A stretch of 60,412 nucleotides of DNA from Planctomycetota bacterium (GCA_013152205.1 JAADGV010000039.1:1-60412), one strand, 5' to 3'; numbered from the stretch's first letter, positions 1 through 9,225 are shown. The notes: generated by a model not told the origin, from the sequence alone. Program-made: numbers and translations.

Positions 1-638
1 CGGACGGCGGCAACACGCCGTTCCACGGCGAAAAAGGGACGACATGGGAAGGCGGAATGCGCGTGCCGTGTGTTGTTCGCTGGCCGGGCGTCGTCAAGCC
101 AGACACGGTGGTCAATGCGGTGATGTCTCACGAGGACTGGGCGCCTACCTTTCTTGCCGCAGCCGGCGATCCCGACATCAAAGAGAAGCTCAAGAAGGGA
201 CACCAGATTGGCGACAAGACTTTTAAGAGCCACCTTGATGGCTACGATTTCATGCCGTTCTTTAAGGGCGACGCAGAAAAGGAGCCGCGCCGGGAGATTT
301 TCTACTTTGACGACAATGCCAACTTGAACGCCGTTCGGGTTGATAATTGGAAGATTCATTTCAAAGTGCAGGAGGGCAACCTGCAGGATTCTGTTTTGCG
401 ATCGGTGAACATGCCCTTCGTGATTAACTTGCGACAGGACCCTTACGAGCGGTTTATGCGCGAATCGAAAATGTACTTCCGCTGGTACGCCGACAAGATG
501 TGGACGTTTGTCCCAGCACAGGAAGTCGTAGGCAAATTCGTTGGCACGTTCCAGGAATTCCCTCCCAGCCAGCCGAGTGCGACCTTTGGCCCTGATCAGG
601 CGCTGGAGGCGTTGTCTTCGCCGGCGAGCGGTCGGTAG
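1..638 (+). CDS. Sulfatase, C-terminal part (5' truncated by window edge)
   Basis: The open frame already runs at base 3 and ends in TAG at 636-638, so only the last ~211 residues are present. The first residues include GGNTPFHGEKGTTWEGGMR and then VPCVVRWPG, which is the conserved region of type I (formylglycine) arylsulfatases that follows the metal-binding part of the alkaline-phosphatase fold. The catalytic CxPxR motif would lie upstream and cannot be checked. The family hydrolyses sulfate esters, often of algal polysaccharides, and is greatly expanded in Planctomycetota. The terminator just downstream suggests that transcription stops before the HAD gene. The family is clear; the substrate is unknown. 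Confidence 0.88.
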   Translation, partial: DGGNTPFHGEKGTTWEGGMRVPCVVRWPGVVKPDTVVNAVMSHEDWAPTFLAAAGDPDIKEKLKKGHQIGDKTFKSHLDGYDFMPFFKGDAEKEPRREIFYFDDNANLNAVRVDNWKIHFKVQEGNLQDSVLRSVNMPFVINLRQDPYERFMRESKMYFRWYADKMWTFVPAQEVVGKFVGTFQEFPPSQPSATFGPDQALEALSSPASGR

Positions 639-650
639 TCTAGCCTCTCG

Positions 651-687
651 GGCAGGGCGGATCGTTAGTGATTTGCCCTGCCTTTTT
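651..687 (+). terminator. Rho-independent terminator after the sulfatase
   Basis: GGCAGGGC at 651-658 and GCCCTGCC at 675-682 form a perfect 8-bp stem around a 16-nt loop, followed directly by TTTTT. It lies 12 nt after the sulfatase stop and before the Shine-Dalgarno site of the next gene. Confidence 0.75.
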
Positions 688-706
688 CAACTGTGAGGAA
701 GAAAAA

Positions 707-1717
707 ATGAACGTGCCAATGCGTCTCACCGTGCGCATTTCCGTTGGCCTGGTCGTCGTTCACTTGACCGGGGCCGCAATGGTTTGTGCTGCTGATCCGC
801 TACCGTCTTGGGACGAGGGTGCGTCGAAGAAAGCCATTGTTGATTTCGTTGAACGGGTGACAGCCAAAGGCAGCCCCGATTATGTCGCGCCGGCTGACCG
901 GATCGCGACATTCGACAACGATGGCTGCCTGTGGTCGGAACAGCCGGTCTATTTTCAATTGCTCTTCGCGATCGATCGCGTGAAGCAACTTGCTCCGCAA
1001 CATCCCGAGTGGAAAACCGAGCAACCGTTCAAGGCGGTTCTCGAAGGCGACAAGAAAACGCTCGCCAAAGCGGGAATGCAAGGTCTGGCAAAGCTCATCA
1101 TGGCTTCCCACGCGGGCATGACCACGGACGAGTTTGCGCAGACAGTGAGAGACTGGCTCAAGACGGCACGGCATCCGCGTTTCAAACGGCCCTACGATGA
1201 ACTTGTTTTCCAGCCGATGCTCGAATTGCTCGACTACCTGCGTGCCAACGGTTTTAAGACCTACATTGTCTCAGGCGGCGGTATCGAGTTTCTGCGCGTG
1301 TTTGCTGAAGAGGCGTACGGCATCCCGCCTGAGCAAGTCATCGGTAGCAGCATCAAAACGAAGTTCGAGTTGCGCGATGGCCAGCCCGTTATCGTTCGAC
1401 TGCCCGAGATCGATTTCATCGACGACAAGGAGGGCAAGCCGGTCGCGATCAATAAATTCATCGGTCGCCGCCCGATTGCTGCGTTTGGAAATTCAGACGG
1501 CGACCTGCAAATGCTTCAATGGACGGCCGCTGGCGAAGGGCCTCGGTTCTGCCTGCTAGTTCATCACACCGATGCAGAGCGAGAATGGGCCTACGACCGC
1601 GATTCGCACATTGGCAAGCTCGACAAAGGTCTGGACGAAGCCAAAAGGCGAGGTTGGACGGTCGTAGACATGAAGCGGGACTGGAACGTCGTTTACCCGT
1701 TTGAGGAGAGAAACTAG
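707..1717 (+). CDS. Exported HAD-superfamily phosphatase
   Basis: A 336-residue protein. The frame is open further upstream, but ATG 707 is preceded by GAGGAAG at 695-701 and opens a typical signal peptide (positive start, hydrophobic run, AAMVCAA cleavage region at about residues 21-27), so it should act outside the cytoplasm. HAD motif I is FDNDGCLW at about residue 66, motif II is in YIVSGGG, and motif IV is in FGNSDGDLQML. The second Asp of motif I is present, followed by GC rather than the usual GT. The family acts as Mg-dependent phosphatases. It stands between a sulfatase and a porin, which suggests nutrient scavenging (inference). Substrate unknown. Confidence 0.82.
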   Translation: MNVPMRLTVRISVGLVVVHLTGAAMVCAADPLPSWDEGASKKAIVDFVERVTAKGSPDYVAPADRIATFDNDGCLWSEQPVYFQLLFAIDRVKQLAPQHPEWKTEQPFKAVLEGDKKTLAKAGMQGLAKLIMASHAGMTTDEFAQTVRDWLKTARHPRFKRPYDELVFQPMLELLDYLRANGFKTYIVSGGGIEFLRVFAEEAYGIPPEQVIGSSIKTKFELRDGQPVIVRLPEIDFIDDKEGKPVAINKFIGRRPIAAFGNSDGDLQMLQWTAAGEGPRFCLLVHHTDAEREWAYDRDSHIGKLDKGLDEAKRRGWTVVDMKRDWNVVYPFEERN

Positions 1718-1872
1718 CAAGGACTCATGGTTTTGGTCGGATTGTAACGGCTGAGACGAAAGCTTTGGATGTGACCGTTGTGTCGTGACGAACACGCTAG
1801 AAAGGCAGAAGGCCCGCGTTCGGAGGTTGCGCCTCGGCCCCAAGTTCCTTCCAGTGCTATCAAGGCGAAAAA

Positions 1873-3156
1873 ATGATGTTCCAGCCTCAGCGGCAAAAAA
1901 AGCTGGCTCTTCTCGCCGCTCTAACACTGGTGTCTTTGCTGCATCCTCGAGAGGTGCTCGCCAAAGGCATTCAAGACAAATCCTGTTATCATCGTGAGCA
2001 GCTTACTGGCGACTGGTTGGGGGGGCGTTCCTGGTTGGAGGAGCATGGAATTACCTTCAATTTGAATGTGGCAAATTTCTATCAGGGAGTCGCCCGTGGC
2101 GGGCTGGACCAGCGGTTTGCGAATGGTGGCCACGGCGATTATGTCACCAACTTTCAGCTTGGAAAACTTGGGTTTAACGAAGGATTGTTTCTCAAATTGC
2201 GAGTTGAGCATCGTTTTGGTGAGAACATCAATGGGGCAACCGGCGCTTTCTTTCCGACCGCGCTGCCAACCGACTTGCCAGTAGCCGATAACGAGGAGCT
2301 ACTTCTGACGAACGTATTGTTTACCCAAGCGTTGTCAGAGCGGTTTGCCATCTTTTTTGGCAAGCTCGATACGCTCGACGGCGATCCCAACGCCTTCGCC
2401 CACGGTCGGGGTATGAGCCAGTTTATGAACGCTGCGATGGTGGCAAACCCGATCGCCTTGCGAACGGTTCCCTACGCCACACTCGGTTGCGGATTTGCCA
2501 TTCTAGGAGAAGAAGGCGAACCCTTGTTTTCCTTCACGCTGCTCAACGCGGTTGATACTGCAGAAACGGACGGGTTTAACGAACTGTTTGCCGAGGGAGT
2601 TGCCATCGCCACAGAATTGAGGCTGCCGACTCGCTTCTTCGACTTGCCGGGTCACCAGCTTTTTGCTGGTACCTGGAACAGCCGGGAATTTGTGGAATTG
2701 GGCCAGGATTCGCGAATTGTGCTTCCCAATGTTCCAATAAACCAGGCCGACGGTTCGTGGTCGCTCTACTGGAACTTCGACCAGTATCTGTTCGTCGATT
2801 CCCGCAATCCGAAAAATGGCTGGGGCGTTTTTGGACGCGCAGCTATCGCCGACGCGAAATCGAATCCACTGGAATGGTTCTTGAGTTTCGGCGTCGGCGG
2901 CAACAGTCCCATCGGTGAGCGCGGAGCCGATACTTTCGGCCTGGGGTGGTTCTATTCTGGAACCAGCGACGAAATCGGCCCCTTCATTCAGACGGCATTT
3001 GGCCCAGTGGGCGACGGCCAAGGCGTTGAACTGTTTTACAACTACGCCGCAACGCCCTGGTTGCACATTACGCCAGACCTGCAAGTGTTGATGCCAGCGC
3101 GAGAAAATGCCGAAACAGCGTTGGTCGTGGGACTTCGAGTCGTCATGACGCTTTAG
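1873..3156 (+). CDS. OprB-family carbohydrate-selective porin
   Basis: A 427-residue protein with an N-terminal signal peptide ending near residue 30. A sequence typical of OprB-type porins follows: LTGDWLGGRSWLEEHGITF near the mature N-terminus, alternating beta-strand segments, and a strand-like C-terminus (ALVVGLRVVMTL). OprB proteins are 16-stranded outer-membrane barrels that pass sugars. The start is ATG 1873, with a second ATG codon directly after it, preceded by AAGGCGAAAA. The gene follows the HAD phosphatase by 155 nt on the same strand. Family assignment is confident; the substrate is not known. Confidence 0.88.
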   Translation: MMFQPQRQKKLALLAALTLVSLLHPREVLAKGIQDKSCYHREQLTGDWLGGRSWLEEHGITFNLNVANFYQGVARGGLDQRFANGGHGDYVTNFQLGKLGFNEGLFLKLRVEHRFGENINGATGAFFPTALPTDLPVADNEELLLTNVLFTQALSERFAIFFGKLDTLDGDPNAFAHGRGMSQFMNAAMVANPIALRTVPYATLGCGFAILGEEGEPLFSFTLLNAVDTAETDGFNELFAEGVAIATELRLPTRFFDLPGHQLFAGTWNSREFVELGQDSRIVLPNVPINQADGSWSLYWNFDQYLFVDSRNPKNGWGVFGRAAIADAKSNPLEWFLSFGVGGNSPIGERGADTFGLGWFYSGTSDEIGPFIQTAFGPVGDGQGVELFYNYAATPWLHITPDLQVLMPARENAETALVVGLRVVMTL

Positions 3157-3295
3157 CTGCACGTTCTGAGACTAAAGCAGGTCTATTATTGGGATGCGAC
3201 CGTGTCATTTCCATTGATCATTAGAGCCTTGGTTATTGGTCATTAAGACAAGCCGCGGGTGGCCCAGACAACAAGTTGATTGGGCCACCCATCTA

Positions 3296-3636
3296 GGTCA
3301 TTCAGTAGTTTCAAGTTTTGGTCTAACCAGACGACTTGCCATAAAGCGAATACCCCGAAGGGGTTGCACACCGTAGCCCAGGGTAAGCGGCGAAGCCGCG
3401 CCACCCTGGGTAATCGTTCGTAGAAATAAAAGAACCCTGAAAGGGTTCCACAAGTTGAAGTATCGCGTTTTCCAGGCGATTTTTTGATCGTATGATGATT
3501 GTACAACCCTTTCAGGGTTGAGGTCTTCGGCGACCCTGGGCTACGGTGTGAAACGCCTTTGGCGTATAGGACTTGCGTTCTGTGCCATCAGGCATATCCA
3601 ACTTGGAACTACTGTCATTGGCCATTAAGACAGGCT
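3296..3636. repeat. Dispersed palindromic element, complete copy
   Basis: A ~340-bp element whose ends are inverted relative to each other (AGTTTCAAGTTTTGG near 3306, CCAACTTGGAACTACT near 3598). Inside are TAGCCCAGGGTAAGCGGCG and its inverse CGACCCTGGGCTACG, and a pair AACCCTGAAAGGGTT / AACCCTTTCAGGGTT. The left half is almost identical to 60268-60412, and a diverged copy lies at 43010-43275. A near-direct repeat (ATTGGTCATTAAGACAAGCC at about 3236, ATTGGCCATTAAGACAGGC at about 3618) flanks or forms part of it. Open frames through it translate only the repeat. The rest of the 3157-3763 spacer shows no gene. Confidence 0.8.
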
Positions 3637-3763
3637 GCCTTTGACCTCCAGCGGCAAACCGTCCTACTACCGAATAGGGGAGGGGGCTTGTCCTTGTGAT
3701 GACGATCACCCGGGTGTACGGTATTTGCATGGGATGGACTGAAGACCTAACCGGAGACCCACC

Positions 3764-5161
3764 ATGCAATCTGCTTCGACCAATCGCCGGGAATTTCTGA
3801 AAACGAGTGCCGCCGCGGCTGCCGTGGCCACTGCGATTCCTGGGGGAATTTCTGACTCCCGCGCGAACGAGGCCGCACCCAAGTCGAAAAACGATCGACC
3901 GAACATCGCCTGCATTGGCGTTGGTAGCCGTGGCAGCAGTATTTCGAGACTGGCGGCTGAGTTTGGCGACATCGTGGCGATCTGCGATGCCGATCTTCTT
4001 CAGGCTGAAGCGGCAAAAAAAGCCTTTGCCGGCAACGCGACGATCTACCAAGACTATCGGGAAGTGCTGGAACGGTCGGACGTCGATGTCATCATCAACG
4101 GTACGCCCGACCATTGGCACACGGCCGTCAATGTTGCTGCATGTCGGGCGGGCAAGGATGTTTACACCGAAAAGCCGCTCACCCTCACAATCGACGAGGG
4201 CAAGATTTTATGTCAAGTTGTCGAGGAGACAAAGCGGGTTGTGCAGGTCGGTACACAACAACGGAGCGGCAAAGACTTTCAGACGGCAATCGAGCTGGTT
4301 CGCAACGGCCGTATCGGAAACTTAAAACAGGTTTGGGTCGGCCTGCCTTACTACAGCACTTGGGGCGGTCCGTTTTCCGAGCAACCCGTTCCCGATTCGC
4401 TCAATTGGGATCTCTATCAGGGCCAGACGCCGGTCCATCCCTATTGCAAAACGCGCACCCATTCCAATTTCCGTTGGTGGTACGAATACTCGGGTGGGGT
4501 CATCACGGATTGGGGCAACCACCAGATCGACATCGCCCATTGGGGAATGGACTGCGAAACAACCGGCCCGATCTCGATCGATGCCCGGGGGCTTTTCCCG
4601 AACAAGGGAGAACCCAACTGTTACAACACGCCCGACCGCTTCTTTTCCAAGATGGCATACGCCAATGGTGTTGAAATGTCTTACTTCGTAGCACTTGGAG
4701 ACCAGCACAAGTATGGCGACGTCAAAGGTCATGCAAAAACGACGGAGGAAGAAATGGCTTGGCTCTTCGAGGACGACACGCCGGACGAGATCAAGAACTC
4801 AAGCCGCAACGGCATCACGTTCATCGGCGACAAGGGCCGGATTTTTGTCAACCGAGGCGGCGTCTATGGTAAAGCGGCGGAAGAATTGGCCGAGGACCCT
4901 CTCCCAGAAGATGCCTGGCGCGTGCGACCCAGCGATAACCACATGGGCAATTTCTTCGCCTGTGTCGCCAACCGCGAAGAACCGGTCTCGCCGGTCCAGG
5001 TCCAGCACCGCACCGTTTCCGTATGTCACCTGACGAACATTTCAATTCGTCTACAGCGCCCCTTGAAATGGGATCCGGTCGCCCAACAAATCCTTGGCGA
5101 CGACGAAGCGAACTCATACCTGCAACGACAACAGCGTAGCCCGTGGGGCATTACCGCGTAA
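3764..5161 (+). CDS. Tat-exported Gfo/Idh/MocA-family oxidoreductase
   Basis: A 465-residue protein. The N-terminus carries a Tat signal (NRREFLKTSAAAAAV), so it is probably folded with its cofactor before export. The Rossmann start is IACIGVGSRGSSISRLA, and the family signature EKPLTLT sits in DVYTEKPLT. The C-terminal half resembles the GFO/IDH/MocA alpha/beta domain. The family oxidises or epimerises sugars and related polyols with NAD(P). Planctomycetes carry dozens of such secreted paralogues, and another is at 13609-14886. The start ATG 3764 places the twin-arginine motif at the usual distance. Substrate unknown. Confidence 0.88.
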   Translation: MQSASTNRREFLKTSAAAAAVATAIPGGISDSRANEAAPKSKNDRPNIACIGVGSRGSSISRLAAEFGDIVAICDADLLQAEAAKKAFAGNATIYQDYREVLERSDVDVIINGTPDHWHTAVNVAACRAGKDVYTEKPLTLTIDEGKILCQVVEETKRVVQVGTQQRSGKDFQTAIELVRNGRIGNLKQVWVGLPYYSTWGGPFSEQPVPDSLNWDLYQGQTPVHPYCKTRTHSNFRWWYEYSGGVITDWGNHQIDIAHWGMDCETTGPISIDARGLFPNKGEPNCYNTPDRFFSKMAYANGVEMSYFVALGDQHKYGDVKGHAKTTEEEMAWLFEDDTPDEIKNSSRNGITFIGDKGRIFVNRGGVYGKAAEELAEDPLPEDAWRVRPSDNHMGNFFACVANREEPVSPVQVQHRTVSVCHLTNISIRLQRPLKWDPVAQQILGDDEANSYLQRQQRSPWGITA

Positions 5162-5303
5162 CGCCATCGAAAGATGAAAGTGCGTTGTTTCTATTCTCGT
5201 TCGGCGTCGGAGACGCCTCCCACAGCGACTTTGCAATGCTCATGCCCCCTTGTATGGCACTCGTAATTGGCGGGCAAAATCGCCTTGCCTCCCCTGAAAT
5301 ATA

Positions 5304-5326
5304 AGTATATACTTTAGGTATATACT
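5304..5326 (+). promoter_or_regulatory. Probable vapBC operator/promoter
   Basis: AGTATATACT at 5304-5313 is a perfect 10-bp palindrome, repeated almost exactly as GGTATATACT at 5317-5326 with a 13-bp phase. The block is very AT-rich against its surroundings and lies 42 bp before the vapB start. VapB/VapC complexes usually repress their own promoter by binding such repeats. The site is seen directly; the function is inferred. Confidence 0.55.
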
Positions 5327-5367
5327 TTTTGTCAGGCTCGTCATCGCACATGACTTTGGAGGTTTCC

Positions 5368-5601
5368 ATGAAGACGGCTAAGCTATTTCGCAATGGCCAG
5401 AGTCAAGCAGTCCGCTTGCCCAAGGAGTTTCGTTTTGAAGGGGACGAGGTTCAGATTACAAAACTTGGCAACGGTGTGTTGCTCATGCCTGCAGGGCACT
5501 CGTGGGATGTTTTGTTTGAAAGCATTGGCAAATTCACGGACGATTTCATGGAAGAGCGTTCTCAACCCGTCGACGACGATCGAGCCGATCTATTTCCATG
5601 A
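5368..5601 (+). CDS. vapB: VapB-type antitoxin (AbrB/SpoVT DNA-binding fold)
   Basis: A 77-residue protein. ATG 5368 is chosen because GGAGG lies at 5359-5363. The N-terminus KTAKLFRNGQSQAVRLPKEF is the typical swapped-hairpin AbrB DNA-binding domain of VapB, and the acidic C-terminus would wrap the toxin. It overlaps vapC by 4 bases (ATGA at 5598-5601), so the two are translationally coupled. It is expected to neutralise the VapC nuclease and to bind the palindromic repeats upstream. Confidence 0.9.
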   Translation: MKTAKLFRNGQSQAVRLPKEFRFEGDEVQITKLGNGVLLMPAGHSWDVLFESIGKFTDDFMEERSQPVDDDRADLFP

Positions 5602-6002
5602 AATATATTCTCGATACGAATATCTGTATCTATATCATCAAACAAAAGCCGGCCTGGGTTCGAGAGAAATTCAACGCACTGCCACCCGAATCAGTTGGTG
5701 TGTCGTCGATTACTTCCTCCGAGCTGTACTACGGGGTTTCCAAGAGTCGCAATGTGTCTCAAAACAGGCAAGCACTTGTCGAGTTCCTCTCGCCGCTGCT
5801 CGTTGCCCCTTACGATGAAACGGCAGCCTTGTCTTACGGTGACCTTCGAGCTTCACTCGAGAAATCAGGAAACGTGATTGGGTCGCTCGACATGCTGATC
5901 GCAGCCCACGCTTTAAGCTTGGGAGTGACATTGGTGACCAACAATGTGGGCGAGTTTCAGCGCGTTGCTGGTCTGGCGTTTGAGAATTGGGCTGGCAATT
6001 GA
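5598..6002 (+). CDS. vapC: VapC-type PIN-domain ribonuclease toxin
   Basis: A 134-residue single PIN domain. The acidic active-site residues are visible: D6 in YILDTNIC, the Glu of SSITSSELYYGV (about residue 42), and the Asp of IGSLDMLIAAHAL (about residue 94). They are followed by the TNNVGEF strand. VapC proteins are Mg-dependent RNases that cleave tRNA or rRNA when freed from VapB. The start overlaps the vapB stop (ATGA). Length and domain are complete, with no sign of decay. Confidence 0.92.
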   Translation: MKYILDTNICIYIIKQKPAWVREKFNALPPESVGVSSITSSELYYGVSKSRNVSQNRQALVEFLSPLLVAPYDETAALSYGDLRASLEKSGNVIGSLDMLIAAHALSLGVTLVTNNVGEFQRVAGLAFENWAGN

Positions 6003-6022
6003 ACACTCAAGTGATAAATACT

Positions 6023-8203
6023 CTAGTTGCCGCGCAGCAATCGCAGGCCGTTGAAGATCACCAGCAGCGAGGCGCCCATGTCGGCGGCGATGGCGGCCCA
6101 AAGCGAAGCGTAGCCTGCAAAGGTGAGGACCACGAAGATCGCTTTGACGGCCAGCGAAAAGATGATGTTCTGGCGGATGACCGTCAACGTGTGCCGTGAG
6201 TGATGAATTAGCCACGGGAGCTTTGAAAGATCGTCGGCCATCAATGCAACGTCGGCAGTTTCAATGGCTGCGTCGCTACCGGCTGCGCCCATGGCAATGC
6301 CCAGCGTTGCCCGAGCGAGCGCGGGCGCGTCGTTGACACCATCGCCGACCATTGCCACTTGGTGGTACTTTTCGACAAGCGATTCAACGGCTGTCACTTT
6401 GTCGGCGGGCAGCAACTCGGCATGAACTTCGTCGATACCCACTTCGCTGGCTATCGCATCTGCGGTGCCTTGGTTGTCGCCCGTGAGCATCACCAGATGT
6501 TCGATTCCCGCATGACGCAACTGCAAAAGCGTCTCGGAAGCCGTTGGGCGTAGCGTGTCGGCCATGGTGATGAAGCCACATACGTGCGTGTCGTTGCCAA
6601 CCACCACCACCGTGCGACCGGCTTGCTGCATCGCTTCAAGCTGTTCGTGTACCTCGGGGGTTTCCTGCTTTCGCTCTTCGAGGTAGCGGTGCGAGCCGAG
6701 CCAAAAGGGCGTGCCGTCGATGCGGCCTGTGGCCCCTTTGCCCTGGATAATCTCAAACTCGTCGGCAGCGGGGATTTCTATGTTTCGCTCGTTAGCAGCG
6801 GCGACGATGGCCCGCGCCAGCGGATGGTTGCTTTGCGATTCGAGTGCCGCGGCCCGCTGTAGCAATTCGGTTTCGTCATGGCCGCTGAGCGGCACGACGT
6901 CGATAACCGCCGGTTTGCCCTCGGTGAGCGTGCCGGTCTTGTCCATCGCGATGGCCTTTAGGTGTGCCGGCGCTTCGACAAAGATGCCACCTTTGATGAG
7001 CACCCCGTTTCGCGCCGCAGCAGCCAACGAGGCAACAACGCTCACCGGTGTTGAGATCACCAAAGCGCACGGGCAAGCGATCACCAGCAAAACTAAAGCA
7101 CGGTACAACCATTCGAACCAATCGCCGCCGAACAGCAGCGGCGGGACGAGCAGGATTGCTGCGGCAATCGCCATCACCACGGGCGTGTAAATTCTCGCAA
7201 ACTTTTCGACCCATTTTTCCGAGGGTGCCCGGCGCGATTGGGCTTGGCCCACCATGCGGATAATGTGAGCCAGCGTCGAGTCGTCGGCCCGTTTCGTACA
7301 CTCGATTTCCAGAGAACCATCGCCGTTGATCGTGCCTGCAAAAATTTCGGAGCCCGAGGTTTTTTCGACAGGAACACTTTCGCCCGTGATCGGCGCTTGG
7401 TTCACATCGCTTTCACCACGCGTCACTTGGCCATCGAGCGGAATTTTCTCGCCAGGGCGAACAATAAAAATCGTGCCGACCGCGACCTGTTCGGGCGGCA
7501 CTTCGGTTTCGACGCCATCGGCATCACGCACTCGCGCCACTTGCGGTGCGAGTTCCATCAAGGCTGCGATCGCTCGCCGCGCGCGGCCCACACTCCACGA
7601 TTCCAAGACAAGCGACACCGAGAAAAGAAAAGCAACCGTCGCCGCTTCAAACCATTCGCCGATTGCCGCAGCACCCACCACGGCGATCGTCATCAGCAGA
7701 TTGATGTCGGGCCGCATGTTGACAGCCGCACGCCACGCCTTGGGAAAGACTTGCCAAACTCCGGTGATGATCCCGCCGAGGTAGAGAAGGACTGCCAGCG
7801 GCGGCACACCTTCTTCGGCCACGCCCATTCCCTCCGAACCCAGCGCCCCGACAATGCTGCCTGCGATATTTACGTGGTAAACGAAACCTAGCGAGCCAAA
7901 CAGGCCACTGGCCACGGTCAACACGCTACGCCCATGCTGTTGCCAGAAACCGGCATCCGATTGCTGCCCGGTATCGTCTTGCCAGACTTCGGCCCGCATT
8001 CCGGTACGCGAGACGGCTTGAATCACTTCCTCGGGAGAGATCAGAGCGCCCGCTTCAATAATAAGCTTGGCATTGAGAATATCGAACGCCAGTTGTTCTT
8101 CGCCGTCGACCAAGGGCCGTAGTTCGCGTTTAAGCGTCGCAACTTCTTCGGCGCAGTCCATGCCGTAGATTTTGAAGGTAAGTGGCTCTGCTTCGGTATT
8201 CAT
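6023..8203 (-). CDS. Heavy-metal P1B-type ATPase (Cd/Zn/Pb-like exporter)
   Basis: A 726-residue protein. In order: an N-terminal HMA-like domain (residues ~7-75), two early membrane helices, the actuator domain with ITGESVP (~272-278), the membrane CPC metal motif in IACPCALV (377-379), the phosphorylation site DKTGTLTEG (from 421), and the hinge GDGVNDAPALA near the C-terminus. The CPC motif and domain order match CadA/ZntA-type exporters, which pump Zn2+, Cd2+ or Pb2+ out of the cytoplasm. The HMA domain has only one Cys (GMDCAEEV) where GMxCxxC is usual, so it may not bind metal normally. No adjacent ArsR/MerR regulator is seen. Metal specificity is inferred. Confidence 0.93.
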   Translation of the reverse strand: MNTEAEPLTFKIYGMDCAEEVATLKRELRPLVDGEEQLAFDILNAKLIIEAGALISPEEVIQAVSRTGMRAEVWQDDTGQQSDAGFWQQHGRSVLTVASGLFGSLGFVYHVNIAGSIVGALGSEGMGVAEEGVPPLAVLLYLGGIITGVWQVFPKAWRAAVNMRPDINLLMTIAVVGAAAIGEWFEAATVAFLFSVSLVLESWSVGRARRAIAALMELAPQVARVRDADGVETEVPPEQVAVGTIFIVRPGEKIPLDGQVTRGESDVNQAPITGESVPVEKTSGSEIFAGTINGDGSLEIECTKRADDSTLAHIIRMVGQAQSRRAPSEKWVEKFARIYTPVVMAIAAAILLVPPLLFGGDWFEWLYRALVLLVIACPCALVISTPVSVVASLAAAARNGVLIKGGIFVEAPAHLKAIAMDKTGTLTEGKPAVIDVVPLSGHDETELLQRAAALESQSNHPLARAIVAAANERNIEIPAADEFEIIQGKGATGRIDGTPFWLGSHRYLEERKQETPEVHEQLEAMQQAGRTVVVVGNDTHVCGFITMADTLRPTASETLLQLRHAGIEHLVMLTGDNQGTADAIASEVGIDEVHAELLPADKVTAVESLVEKYHQVAMVGDGVNDAPALARATLGIAMGAAGSDAAIETADVALMADDLSKLPWLIHHSRHTLTVIRQNIIFSLAVKAIFVVLTFAGYASLWAAIAADMGASLLVIFNGLRLLRGN

Positions 8204-8337
8204 CGTATACGACCTGGGGATGAGTAGCGGGTATTTTTGGGAGGAATGAGATAAACAAGTAAATCACTCACTTCAAAACACGTTCTTAGGGCTGGCATAA
8301 ATGCCGAGCCTATTACATTGCTGCTCTTCGACTTGAA

Positions 8338-9225
8338 CTAGCGGTGAGAGGATTGTTCAGGAAAGTCTTTTTCGAATCGTTGCAGTAAGGCCGGGATGTC
8401 TGATTGGACGAAGTACATTTTTCCGCGGATGGTTTTTGTTTCTCCTGGCGCCAATCCGCCAATACGAAAATCGGTGTGGATGCAAGTGAGAACGCCTAGG
8501 AAAATTTCCTGGTAAGGTTCCCAGCAAGTTGCCATGACCATTTTTTCGTCAGCAGAGAAACAGCCCGTCAAACCGTTGGATGGCACGAGGCGACTCAAGG
8601 GGCGCGGGTTGACGTCGTTTCGATCGACTCCCTGGGGGCAATAGACTTGCCCCGGGGTATAGCGGGCGTTTTCTTCCCAAGGCTTGGTCGGCATACGGCG
8701 CAATTGACCCTCGATAAACAGAAAACACTTGCGGGCATATTCTGGGACCAACTCGCGAGCATCGTCTCGTGGGCACCCGGTGAATTCAGACACTTGAATG
8801 CAAGGCTGCGCCCACTGGGCCAGCGAATGCTGATCGGTCGGGTTGTGTGTAACAAGGCGGAAGTCGATTTCGTCGTGACTGGCGGTGATCGTATGATCGA
8901 CCACGACCCCATCTTTAAGTTGATCGCGTAGTTTGATTTGGCGACCATCGGCGGTGGCGGACACTACTTCAGTGGTATGGCCGATGGTAGTTTTTCCCCA
9001 ATCGCGATCGGTGGAGCCAGGACGGCAATAGGCCTCGATATAGTACACCTTCATAACTTTGCCAGGCAAATGCTCGCCCGTGATGGTGAGATGGTTGTTT
9101 TTCCAGTCGATGGCGAGTGATGTGGCATCGCTCGGCTGTTCCGCATGTACGGCTAAGACGCTTAGCAGAACCAGCATGACGGTGATCTTGGTGCGAAGGA
9201 GACCATGGAGGGTGCGGAGTTTCAT
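8338..9225 (-). CDS. Secreted protein of unknown function
   Basis: A 295-residue protein with a clear signal peptide (basic start, then ITVMLVLLSVLAVHA). The mature part starts with a beta-rich stretch and contains seven or more Cys residues, several in the central part (AQPCIQVSEFTGCP, ARKCFLFIEG, GQVYCPQGV, GLTGCFSA, MATCWEPY, GVLTCIHTD), which suggests disulfides outside the cytoplasm. I do not recognise the family with certainty. It is a single gene convergent with neither neighbour, with a strong inverted repeat just upstream. Confidence 0.75.
   Translation of the reverse strand: MKLRTLHGLLRTKITVMLVLLSVLAVHAEQPSDATSLAIDWKNNHLTITGEHLPGKVMKVYYIEAYCRPGSTDRDWGKTTIGHTTEVVSATADGRQIKLRDQLKDGVVVDHTITASHDEIDFRLVTHNPTDQHSLAQWAQPCIQVSEFTGCPRDDARELVPEYARKCFLFIEGQLRRMPTKPWEENARYTPGQVYCPQGVDRNDVNPRPLSRLVPSNGLTGCFSADEKMVMATCWEPYQEIFLGVLTCIHTDFRIGGLAPGETKTIRGKMYFVQSDIPALLQRFEKDFPEQSSHR

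Noticed and set aside
3243..3506. 87-codon frame with LPRVARLRRLPWATVCNPFG
   Set aside because: It translates the dispersed palindromic element; similar peptides (LPWATM, LPWAMML) appear in frames through the copy at 43010-43275.
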